From NCBI GenBank assembly GCA_023475715.1, contig JAMCVO010000040.1:1-5497 (forward strand): DNA of 5,497 nt, given 5' to 3'. This DNA comes from Actinomycetota bacterium (lineage in GTDB: Bacteria > Actinomycetota > Humimicrobiia > Humimicrobiales > Humimicrobiaceae). The notes beneath the pieces are model-generated. The model saw only the letters and a list, made by a program, of their open reading frames with translations. It ran no database searches and had not been told where the DNA came from. A program made the position numbers and the translations under genes. The number at the start of each line of letters is the position of its first letter. The stretch's first letter is position 1. Shown piece after piece: positions 1-5,497 of the stretch.

Positions 1-82
1 ATGTTAACAACTTCAATAATACTGGGTTGTCCGGATACGACATAGTCGAATCACATGTTATAGTGATTATTAGCTTGTCCAT
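1..82 (-). CDS. Probable beta-keto acid cleavage enzyme (BKACE, DUF849), N-terminal fragment
   Basis: The first 27 codons of a gene that leaves the window at base 1. The start ATG (80-82) has a clear AGGAG Shine-Dalgarno site seven bases upstream, and the frame stays open to the edge. The peptide begins MDKLIITIT, followed by a short polar turn and SYPDNP. This resembles the first beta strand and the Asn-Pro turn that open BKACE/DUF849 TIM-barrel proteins, formerly called 3-keto-5-aminohexanoate cleavage enzymes. They use acetyl-CoA and a divalent metal, usually zinc, to split a beta-keto acid into acetoacetate and a new CoA ester. None of the catalytic or metal residues lie inside the window, so the family call rests on this short stretch alone. 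It sits 65 bases after the amidohydrolase gene with no convincing terminator between, so it is probably in the same operon. The start is well supported; the product is moderately so. Confidence 0.55.
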   Translation of the reverse strand, partial: MDKLIITITCDSTMSYPDNPVLLKLLT

Positions 83-89
83 CTTTTTA

Positions 90-94
90 CTCCT
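90..94 (-). promoter_or_regulatory. Shine-Dalgarno site of the BKACE-like gene
   Basis: AGGAG on the minus strand, seven bases before the ATG at 80-82 and preceded by a nearly pure A tract (about 95-110). This site is the main reason for calling a gene start in the last 82 bases, because only 27 codons are visible. Confidence 0.7.
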
Positions 95-147
95 TTTTGT
101 TTTTTTTTGTGCTAATTACTAAATAAATTATTGAAAAAAAACTAACA

Positions 148-1008
148 TCATTTTATTTTTAATAATCTTTTTGCATTTTCCCCTAATATGTTATTCTTAT
201 CTGTCTCCGAAAGAAAATCAAAACGTCTAACCAGAAAATCCTGTGACTCAGCGTAATGTTCAGGGCCATGACTTCCAAATAGAGGCAGGTTCATATATGG
301 ACCTTCTGAACCCCAAATAAGTCTCTCAGAACCTATTAAATCACTTAATCGCTTTATAGTACTTTCTGCCAACATGTTCACTTTAAAAATCTTTTCAATA
401 TAATCAAGAACCGTGAGATCAACCCATATATTTGAATTAGAGTAAGCGACCACAATAAACTCTTCCACCCAAGGATATCCTCCATGACACATTACAATTT
501 TTAAATCAGGAAAATTTGTTGCTATATCATCAATATATAAAGGATTATTATATTTTAAACTTTGCCATTGCAAAGCTTTTATTCCAGTGTGAATCATCAC
601 AGGTATATCATAATCTATACACTTTTGATAAACTTCATTTAGTCTTGGATCGTTAGGATAAAAGCCAGAATGGGGATATATCTTTACTCCCTTCATACCA
701 AATTCTTTAATAGCTCTTTCTACCTTTTTATGTGGTTGGTATCTATCAGGATGGATAGAGGTAAAACCCATTAATCTATCGGGATGCTGACTACAATAGG
801 ATGCTATCTCTTCATCGCTACAGTTAACAGGTACTGCCATTATAGATGAGTCTACCCATGGTTGCTTATAACCTGCATCAGCCTGATCATTACCTAATAT
901 TACTGACATATCTATGCCTGAATTATCCATAGCATCAACTATGTCATCAGCTGAATATTTTTCACCAATACTTTTATTATCAATATGTAAGTGAAAATCT
1001 ACTATCAT
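148..1008 (-). CDS. Amidohydrolase_2 family metal-dependent hydrolase (TIM barrel)
   Basis: A 286-residue protein of the PF04909 family, whose members hydrolyse lactones or amides or decarboxylate aromatic acids in the cytoplasm. The metal-site pattern is visible in order: HLH at residues 6-8 after the first strand; GVKIYP with Lys109; IHTG with His140; CHGG with His175; and WGSEGPY with Glu235. The last motif normally reads GSDxP or GTDxP, so the usual metal-binding or catalytic Asp is Glu here; the codon is GAA at 304-306. Lys109 lies where carboxylated or structural lysines occur in some relatives. The length is typical of the short single-domain members, and there is no signal peptide. 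The chosen ATG (1006-1008) has TGAGGG four bases upstream. The gene follows the permease by 36 bases, so it probably acts on the imported compound or a product of it. Substrate unknown; a decarboxylase is possible. Confidence 0.88.
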   Translation of the reverse strand: MIVDFHLHIDNKSIGEKYSADDIVDAMDNSGIDMSVILGNDQADAGYKQPWVDSSIMAVPVNCSDEEIASYCSQHPDRLMGFTSIHPDRYQPHKKVERAIKEFGMKGVKIYPHSGFYPNDPRLNEVYQKCIDYDIPVMIHTGIKALQWQSLKYNNPLYIDDIATNFPDLKIVMCHGGYPWVEEFIVVAYSNSNIWVDLTVLDYIEKIFKVNMLAESTIKRLSDLIGSERLIWGSEGPYMNLPLFGSHGPEHYAESQDFLVRRFDFLSETDKNNILGENAKRLLKIK

Positions 1009-1044
1009 AATGCCCTCACTCTTATCTAACCCTGTTATTATAAA

Positions 1045-2007
1045 TCATTCTTTTACGCTCAGTGCAACAGCTATTAAAATAATTACACCCCTAAATATTA
1101 TTTGCTGATCAACGCTAAGGCCAAATAAAATTAATCCATTATTTATCATGCCAAGGATTATTGAGCCAATAAAAGCGCCAATTATTGTTCCTTTTCCACC
1201 ATATATACTGTTGCCTCCAATGACAACCGCAGCAACGATAGTAAAAACATCAGCTTCCCCAAGACTATATCTTGCAGCGGCGAGCCTACCACTATAAAGA
1301 AGCCCTGCGAGAGCCGCAATGAAACCCATTGCTATAAAAAGCAACCATTTGACATTACCTACATTTATACCAGAAAATGTAGCAGCTATTTTATTTCCAC
1401 CGACTGCAACTACTTTTCTACCAAAGGGAGTATTTACCATTATTATATGTCCAATTGCTACAACTACTGCTGTCCATATGAATAATGTTGATATTGGACC
1501 AACATCCCCGCCTCCAAATACATAAGTAAATTTAGTATTCGTTACAGGTATTGCCTGAAGATTTGTTATCCATCTTGCTAAACCATAAATTATGCCTTGA
1601 GTTGCAAGTGTTGCTAAAAATGAAGGCATCTTTATTTTTACAATTAATGCACCATTTATTGCACCTATAAATATACCTGCGGTTAGCGCCACAATAATTG
1701 CAGGTGCAATCCCATATCTTTGGAGTGTCATAGCACCTAAAAGGGAACATAACGCGATAGTCGAACCTACTGAGAGGTCAAATTCACCACATGCAAGTAC
1801 AAATGTAAAGCCTACAGCCATAATTGATATAATAGCCGTTTGTCTTAATATGTTCATCATGTTTGAAGAAGAAAGGAAACCTTTATCCCTCAGAAGTATT
1901 GAAAAAACAATAAATATTCCTAACATAATAAAGTAGATCGCATTTTCTCTAATTCTTGCTGTAGTAAATAGCTTTTCTCTATCTCCTAGCTGTTCTGTTT
2001 TACCCAT
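1045..2007 (-). CDS. ABC importer permease, RbsC/BPD_transp_2 type
   Basis: A 320-residue integral membrane protein of PF02653, the translocation channel of carbohydrate-type (CUT2) importers, acting in the cytoplasmic membrane as a homodimer. A charged N-terminus (residues 1-22) is followed by about eight to ten hydrophobic segments. Family landmarks are GEFDLSVGS at 74-82, matching the usual G-x-x-DLSVGS loop; FGRKVVAVGGN at 195-205, followed by AAxxSGI; and the coupling region GEADVFTIVAAVVIGG at 250-265, followed by GGKGTIIGA. The ATG at 2005-2007 has GAGGAG about ten bases upstream. It lies 61 bases after the ATPase gene and 36 bases before the hydrolase gene. Only one permease is present, which fits the homodimeric RbsC arrangement and not the two-permease sugar or nucleoside types. 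The substrate cannot be read from the sequence. Confidence 0.95.
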   Translation of the reverse strand: MGKTEQLGDREKLFTTARIRENAIYFIMLGIFIVFSILLRDKGFLSSSNMMNILRQTAIISIMAVGFTFVLACGEFDLSVGSTIALCSLLGAMTLQRYGIAPAIIVALTAGIFIGAINGALIVKIKMPSFLATLATQGIIYGLARWITNLQAIPVTNTKFTYVFGGGDVGPISTLFIWTAVVVAIGHIIMVNTPFGRKVVAVGGNKIAATFSGINVGNVKWLLFIAMGFIAALAGLLYSGRLAAARYSLGEADVFTIVAAVVIGGNSIYGGKGTIIGAFIGSIILGMINNGLILFGLSVDQQIIFRGVIILIAVALSVKE

Positions 2008-2068
2008 TTATTATCTTCTCCTCAATACATTAAAATTATTATTATAAATTCTTTTAATATAACTTAAA

Positions 2069-3571
2069 TTACTGAGCTTCACGAACAAGTAGTTCTTCTG
2101 TTAATTCAAAGTTTTTATTCCTTATGAATTCTTTTGCTATTGATCTTTCCTTCATAATAATTACTCTATCGCAGACATTTGCCATTTCTTCAAATTCAGA
2201 AGAAATAAAAATCGCACTTTTACCTTTATCTCCAAAGTTACGAATAAGCTGTAATATATCCTGTTTAGAACCTACATCTACCCCGAAATTTGGATCATTT
2301 AATATTATAATATCAGGATCAACAGCTAAATTTTTAGATATCACTACTTTCTGTTGATTACCTCCTGATAATAATTTAACTTTTTTGTATATTGTTGTTG
2401 TTACAATGTTTAAATCATTTACGAATTTTTTGGTTATGTCATTAGCCCTTTTATTACTAAAGAAAAGAATTCCTTTAAGCCTGTTCAATATCGATAATAT
2501 AATATTATCCTTAATAGTATGATCTATTATGAGACCTTGGGTTTGGCGTTCTTCGGGGACCATAGTAATTTTATATTTTAAAGAATCTTCAGGCTTTTTT
2601 ATATTTACCTTTTTACCATGGATGTATAATTCTTTTTTTAAATTAGGATAAATACCAAAAATTGCTTTAACCAGTGCATTCTGGCCAGCACCCATCAGTC
2701 CTGCAAAGCCTAACACTTCCCTGGGCCATAACTTAAATGAAACTTTCTCTTTACCACCCAAATCGAGATCCTTAACTTCAAGTATGGGGACTTTATCTCT
2801 TCCTATAGGATTTTCACTTTGAAATTTAATTAATTCTTTTACTTTTTTACCCAACATAGCTTCAATTAATTGGGGTAGATCAGTTTCATTTATTTTTTTA
2901 GTTAATATATTTTTTCCATCACGAATAACAGTCACCCTATCACAAATTTCAAATATTTCTTTTAAATGGTGAGTTATATATATAATTGAGATACCTTTTT
3001 CCTTAAGCTTTTTGATTACTTTATTTAATAATTGAACTTCAGACTGGACAAGTGAAGCTGTTGGTTCATCCATTATTATTATTATTCTATCCTGGGAAAT
3101 TACTTTTGCTATTTCAACAAGTTGCTTATATGAAACCGGCAAATCCCTTAAAATTCTCCTCGGGTTTATATTTACTCCCAAACTTTCAAGTATGTCTTTA
3201 GAAGTTTTAATCATGTCCCTATCTTTAACTAATATGCCTTTTTTAATTTCTCTATTTAAAAATATATTTTTTGCAACTGTCAAGCCTGGAATTAAACTGA
3301 ATTCCTGGAATATCATTCCTATACCCAATTTTCTTGCTTCCATAGGTGTAGAATAGTTGACTTCCTTACCATTAATAATTATTTTACCGCTGCTTCTTGT
3401 ATAAACCCCATCCAGAATCTTCATAAGTACAGACTTTCCAGCCCCATTCTGACCTATAATTGCATGGATTTCCCCTCTTTTTAAATCAAAATTTATGTCC
3501 TTGAGTACATTGACTCCACTGAAGTCTTTATTTATATTGACCATTTCCAATATAAAGTTATCTATATCCAT
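2069..3571 (-). CDS. Duplicated-domain ABC importer ATPase, RbsA/MglA type, with one degenerate ATP site
   Basis: A 500-residue tandem ATPase that powers the importer from the cytoplasmic face; the length is normal for RbsA/MglA. Domain 1 (about 8-245) has Walker A GQNGAGKS (40-47), Q-loop Gln89, Walker B IIIMDEPT with Asp168 and Glu169, and switch His201 or His202. Its signature is weak, LPVSYKQ at 144-150. Domain 2 (about 262-500) has a strong signature, LSGGNQQK at 401-408. Its Walker A is GLMGAGQN (291-298), where relatives have GAGRT or GAGRS, and its Walker B is LNDPN (424-428) in place of LDEPT. Domain 1 Walker motifs plus the domain 2 signature therefore make one intact site; the other site is damaged on both faces. 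GAGGA lies six bases before the ATG (3569-3571); a second in-frame Met at residue 10 has a poorer site. It lies between the binding-protein and permease genes. Confidence 0.95.
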   Translation of the reverse strand: MDIDNFILEMVNINKDFSGVNVLKDINFDLKRGEIHAIIGQNGAGKSVLMKILDGVYTRSSGKIIINGKEVNYSTPMEARKLGIGMIFQEFSLIPGLTVAKNIFLNREIKKGILVKDRDMIKTSKDILESLGVNINPRRILRDLPVSYKQLVEIAKVISQDRIIIIMDEPTASLVQSEVQLLNKVIKKLKEKGISIIYITHHLKEIFEICDRVTVIRDGKNILTKKINETDLPQLIEAMLGKKVKELIKFQSENPIGRDKVPILEVKDLDLGGKEKVSFKLWPREVLGFAGLMGAGQNALVKAIFGIYPNLKKELYIHGKKVNIKKPEDSLKYKITMVPEERQTQGLIIDHTIKDNIILSILNRLKGILFFSNKRANDITKKFVNDLNIVTTTIYKKVKLLSGGNQQKVVISKNLAVDPDIIILNDPNFGVDVGSKQDILQLIRNFGDKGKSAIFISSEFEEMANVCDRVIIMKERSIAKEFIRNKNFELTEELLVREAQ

Positions 3572-3687
3572 AAAATATCCTCATATTATTTTAAAATTTT
3601 TTACAGATTGATATTTTTTTTAATAATTTTTTAATTCTTCCTTAATAAAAATTATATTTTTTATTCCTAATGTCATCCTAATCCAGA

Positions 3688-3725
3688 GTATAGCCGGGGA
3701 TTTTTTATCATATCCCCAGCTATAC
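3688..3725 (-). promoter_or_regulatory. Stem-loop just after the binding-protein gene
   Basis: Arms at 3688-3701 and 3712-3725 form a 14-bp stem as minus-strand RNA, counting one G-U pair, with a 10-base loop and a GGGGA/UCCCC core. It starts ten bases after the stop codon of the binding-protein gene. The bases that follow on the transcribed strand (TCTGGATTAGG) are not T-rich, so it does not look like a classical intrinsic terminator. Similar hairpins after binding-protein genes in other ABC operons protect the upstream mRNA from 3' exonucleases and set a high ratio of binding protein to membrane parts. That role is inferred here. Confidence 0.7.
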
Positions 3726-3735
3726 ATATTATGCA

Positions 3736-4926
3736 TTATTTGTTTGCATTAACAGCGTCTTGTAATTCTTTAGGTGCTTCTACATTTAAGGATGCTTTCC
3801 AGCCTTCCAGAATGTTGTCTTTAGATATTTTAATAAGATCAACAGTTACAAAATTTGGTGGTTCTTTTTCAATAATCCCATATGCACCGCAAATACCAAG
3901 TGCAACTCCAATATTGTAAGCGTAATCTGCTACAATACCGATAACGTTTCCGCCTTGTGCCATATCTATAGCACTTTGCAATCCTAAATCTATACCTACA
4001 ACTTTAATATCAGGCCTATTTGCTTCTCTAAGAGCGGCTAACGCTCCTCCCATTGCATCATCTGATGTTACATACAACCCTTCAATTTCTGGATGTGTAG
4101 CTAGCATACCTGCAACAACTTCATTGCTTTTACTAAAATCTGCAACTCCACCTTCAGATACAATTTCCATATCAGGATAATTTGCTTGTATAACGGCCTT
4201 AAAAGCCTGGTCTCGCTGATTAGATACATAGAAATTTTGATCATAGAACAGAAAACCAATTTTACCTTTTTGACCCATAGAATCTGCCAGCATTTCAGCA
4301 CATGCCTTGCCCATACCAAAAAGATCATCAGTTACAAGTCCCCAATAATCAACCATAAATTTATAATCTTTCGGTAGATTGCTTAAAAAGGATAAAATAA
4401 CACCAGAGTCTATTGCTGGTTTAAAAGCTTGTGCAGATGAAACTGGGTCTAATGATAGAGCTACAATTATTTTCGGATTTAATGCCAAAACTGTTTGAAC
4501 ATTATCACTTTGCTTTACAACATCCCTTTGAGCATCCATTTTTGCAACTATCTTTATATTTAGATCGTCAAAAACCGATTGTGCTCCTGAAACTACTGCT
4601 GTGAAGAATTCAAATTGTGTTAACATCAATGTTGCTGCTTTATAATTACCTTTTCTAATTGTTTCTTTTTCTTCTTCAGTTAAACTTAGTTTTTTGTAAT
4701 CTACCGGCACTTCACCATTTGGACCTCTTGTAGCATAATCCTCTAAGTTAATTGCTGCAGTTGTTTCGGCTGCTGCAGTTGTTTCGGCTGCTGCAGTTGT
4801 TTCGGCTGCTGCAGTTGTTTCGGCTGCTGCAGTTGTTTCCGGAGTAGTTGCTTTGCATCCGATTCCAATCCCGACCATTGAAACTGTAAGTACCACAACG
4901 AGTACTATCATTCCAATTTTTTTCAT
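3736..4926 (-). CDS. Substrate-binding lipoprotein of the ABC importer (Peripla_BP_4, RbsB-like)
   Basis: A 396-residue exported binding protein that captures the substrate outside the cytoplasmic membrane and delivers it to the permease. Residues 1-24 are a lipoprotein signal: MKK, a hydrophobic core, and a GIGC lipobox with Cys24 as the likely lipidated residue. The -3 position is Gly, not the usual Leu, so the lipobox is weak but allowed. Residues 30-59 are five ETTAAA-type repeats forming a flexible tether. The ligand domain (about 95-375) has the type I periplasmic fold: paired Rossmann lobes, a GKIGFL strand at 221-226, LYVTSDDAMGGALAAL at 284-299, and VVGIDLG at 309-315. It is closest to the RbsB/LsrB-like group by eye. 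AAGGA sits about seven bases before the ATG. The ATPase and permease genes follow after a 164-base gap with a hairpin. Aromatic residues Phe106, Phe108 and Trp195 could line the pocket. The ligand is not identifiable. Confidence 0.93.
   Translation of the reverse strand: MKKIGMIVLVVVLTVSMVGIGIGCKATTPETTAAAETTAAAETTAAAETTAAAETTAAINLEDYATRGPNGEVPVDYKKLSLTEEEKETIRKGNYKAATLMLTQFEFFTAVVSGAQSVFDDLNIKIVAKMDAQRDVVKQSDNVQTVLALNPKIIVALSLDPVSSAQAFKPAIDSGVILSFLSNLPKDYKFMVDYWGLVTDDLFGMGKACAEMLADSMGQKGKIGFLFYDQNFYVSNQRDQAFKAVIQANYPDMEIVSEGGVADFSKSNEVVAGMLATHPEIEGLYVTSDDAMGGALAALREANRPDIKVVGIDLGLQSAIDMAQGGNVIGIVADYAYNIGVALGICGAYGIIEKEPPNFVTVDLIKISKDNILEGWKASLNVEAPKELQDAVNANK
4750..4839 (-). repeat. Five-copy 18-bp in-frame tandem repeat encoding the ETTAAA linker
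   Basis: Five 18-base units code for ETTAAA four times and then ETTAAI. The first four units are identical at every base (GAA ACA ACT GCA GCA GCC) and the fifth differs only in its last codon. Perfect identity at synonymous positions points to recent slippage or unequal crossover and not to selection on the peptide alone. The tract lies right after the lipobox, where it would act as a Thr/Ala-rich tether between the membrane anchor and the ligand domain, and it keeps the frame at any copy number. Confidence 0.95.
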
Positions 4927-4975
4927 TTTATTGTCCTTTCGTCTTTTGATCCTTGTTATTATTTAGACACAAGAT

Positions 4976-4998
4976 TAACTGATCTAGTGCTAACTGAT
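4976..4998. repeat. Short direct repeat upstream of the binding-protein gene
   Basis: TAACTGAT occurs at 4976-4983 and again at 4991-4998, 15 bases start to start, about 50-70 bases before the binding-protein ATG. It could be a tandem regulator site, but two 8-base copies in AT-rich DNA are weak evidence and the spacing is not a clear whole number of helical turns. Confidence 0.25.
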
Positions 4999-5022
4999 AT
5001 ACTTTTATTTTTATATTTCAAA

Positions 5023-5053
5023 ATCTTTAGGAGGTAAATACCTCTATAAAGAT
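5023..5053 (-). promoter_or_regulatory. Hairpin in the leader of the transporter genes
   Basis: Minus-strand ATCTTTA (5047-5053) pairs with TAAAGAT (5023-5029), and GAGGT (5040-5044) with ACCTC (5031-5035). The two helices, 7 and 5 bp, are separated by a small asymmetric internal loop and closed by a 4-base loop. Only a short T run follows, so termination would be weak. It lies between the adenine-deaminase-like gene and the binding-protein gene. It may be an attenuator, a processing site or a leader structure. It does not match any riboswitch pattern I know, including the purine class. Confidence 0.5.
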
Positions 5054-5063
5054 GGCCTTTAAT

Positions 5064-5092
5064 ATTATTTTCATATAAGTATAAAAAGTAAA
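5064..5092 (-). promoter_or_regulatory. Weak sigma70-type promoter candidate for the transporter genes
   Basis: TTTACT (5087-5092) and AATAAT (5064-5069) are 17 bases apart on the minus strand, matching the -35 and -10 consensus at four and five of six positions. Transcription would start near 5057, just before the hairpin at 5023-5053. The gap is very AT-rich, so such a pair is expected by chance fairly often. Transcription could equally come from upstream of the adenine-deaminase-like gene. Confidence 0.22.
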
Positions 5093-5129
5093 TTATGCCA
5101 TAGACATTATTTCCCTAATAATTCAAATA

Positions 5130-5497
5130 CTATCCCTTGATAACATCAATAACTTTTCCCTTCCATACATCTATAAGCCCTTGCGGAGCTATTTTTATGG
5201 CACCTAAACAAACAGGAATAGCCATAAATCCCATTGAGTGAAATGGCTCTTTAAATGTGCACCCAATCTCATGTGTAGCATCATACAATTTTTTGATTTT
5301 ATTGAGCACAACAGAAAGCGGCTCATCTGACAATAGTCCATAAACCCTTAGTGGTAATTCTCCTATCACTTTACCACCGGATACTGCTAAAAAACCGCCG
5401 CCTATTTTTGCCAGATGATTTGCAGCAAAAGCCATATCTTCATCATTTGATCCTATGATTACCATATTTTGAGCCTGAGAGTTATAGGTGCCATAAA
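5130..5497 (-). CDS. Adenine-deaminase-like amidohydrolase, C-terminal part (5' end outside window)
   Basis: The last 121 complete codons of a longer gene; the frame is open past the right edge, so the Met at 5463-5465 is internal. The sequence matches the adenine deaminase C-terminal domain (PF13382): MVIIGSNDEDM, then AANHLAKIGGG, a GGKVIGELPL strand, GLLSDEP, PFHSMGFMAIPV and GLIDV near the end. Family members are cytoplasmic metal enzymes that convert adenine to hypoxanthine and ammonia, or are relatives of unknown substrate such as B. subtilis YerA. Just upstream of MVIIG, where adenine deaminases as I recall them read roughly VAHDSHN, this protein reads YNSQAQN, so the His-Asp-x-His signature is missing. 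It also ends in a short WKGKVIDVIKG tail. I would call it an adenine-deaminase-like protein and not a proven adenine deaminase. It precedes the transporter genes by 203 bases and may share their operon. Confidence 0.85.
   Translation of the reverse strand, partial: YGTYNSQAQNMVIIGSNDEDMAFAANHLAKIGGGFLAVSGGKVIGELPLRVYGLLSDEPLSVVLNKIKKLYDATHEIGCTFKEPFHSMGFMAIPVCLGAIKIAPQGLIDVWKGKVIDVIKG

Noticed and set aside
120..147. Run of eight T on the minus strand just after the hydrolase stop, considered as a terminator.
   Set aside because: No stem precedes the T run, so it does not form an intrinsic terminator; it looks like AT-rich spacer.
1319..1750. Overlapping plus- and minus-strand reading frames (1319-1525 plus, 1532-1750 minus) inside the permease gene.
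   Set aside because: They lie wholly within a well-conserved permease gene in other frames and show no family motif or ribosome site.
2008..2068. ATTAAAA/TTTTAAT inverted repeat between the ATPase and permease genes.
   Set aside because: A 7-bp A/T-only stem with a loop of more than ten bases is expected by chance in this composition and would be unstable.
2124..2357. Plus-strand 77-codon frame inside the ATPase gene.
   Set aside because: It is antisense to the conserved second ATPase domain and its composition simply mirrors that gene.
3620..3676. A minus-strand 18-codon frame in the gap between the binding-protein and ATPase genes.
   Set aside because: It is very short and AT-rich, its only purine-rich motif is too close to the ATG, and nothing supports translation.
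3731..4377. Plus-strand frames at 3731-3919 and 4186-4377 and a minus-strand frame at 4101-4328 inside the binding-protein gene.
   Set aside because: All overlap the coherent binding-protein frame and have no recognisable domain.
4927..5129. Purine riboswitch upstream of the transporter genes, considered because an adenine-deaminase-like gene is adjacent.
   Set aside because: The conserved purine-aptamer core sequences are not present; only a simple two-helix hairpin is seen.
5463..5465. In-frame ATG as the start of a 111-residue protein.
   Set aside because: The frame continues upstream to the window edge and the residues before this Met align with the same conserved domain, so it is an internal Met.

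Overview
The window is an AT-rich bacterial stretch in which every supported gene lies on the minus strand, so transcription runs from high to low coordinates. It looks like a substrate-uptake and catabolism operon, entered part-way through one gene and left part-way through another. In transcription order it holds: the 3' end of an adenine-deaminase-like amidohydrolase (5130-5497, cut by the window edge); a lipoprotein substrate-binding protein (3736-4926); a two-domain ABC ATPase of the RbsA/MglA type (2069-3571); an RbsC-type permease (1045-2007); an Amidohydrolase_2-family metal hydrolase (148-1008); and the first 27 codons of a probable beta-keto acid cleavage enzyme (BKACE, DUF849) running off the left edge (1-82).

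The organism cannot be named from this window. Purine-rich Shine-Dalgarno sites (GAGGA, GAGGAG, AGGAG) precede most starts, the genome is AT-rich, and the binding protein is a lipoprotein with an ETTAAA repeat linker. I recall this linker style from uncultivated anaerobic lineages (Atribacterota, Humimicrobiia, some Clostridia), but that is memory and not a test.

The binding protein, ATPase and permease form a complete importer of the class known for ribose, galactose, AI-2 and related polyols. The flanking enzymes are unusual partners for a simple sugar. Two amidohydrolase-superfamily proteins suggest hydrolysis of a cyclic amide, lactone or deaminable ring, and a BKACE suggests that a 3-keto acid is later cleaved with acetyl-CoA. 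A working idea is that the operon imports a small, possibly nitrogen-containing compound, opens or deaminates it, and cleaves the resulting beta-keto acid. The substrate is unknown.

Gaps between genes are 36 to 203 bases. The two largest gaps flank the binding-protein gene. The 203-base gap upstream holds a hairpin, a short direct repeat and a weak promoter-like pair of boxes. The 164-base gap downstream begins with a strong 14-bp stem-loop lacking a T-tract, of the kind that raises binding-protein output above the membrane components. No RNA genes, insertion sequences or CRISPR arrays were seen, and no stretch over 300 bases lacks a gene.
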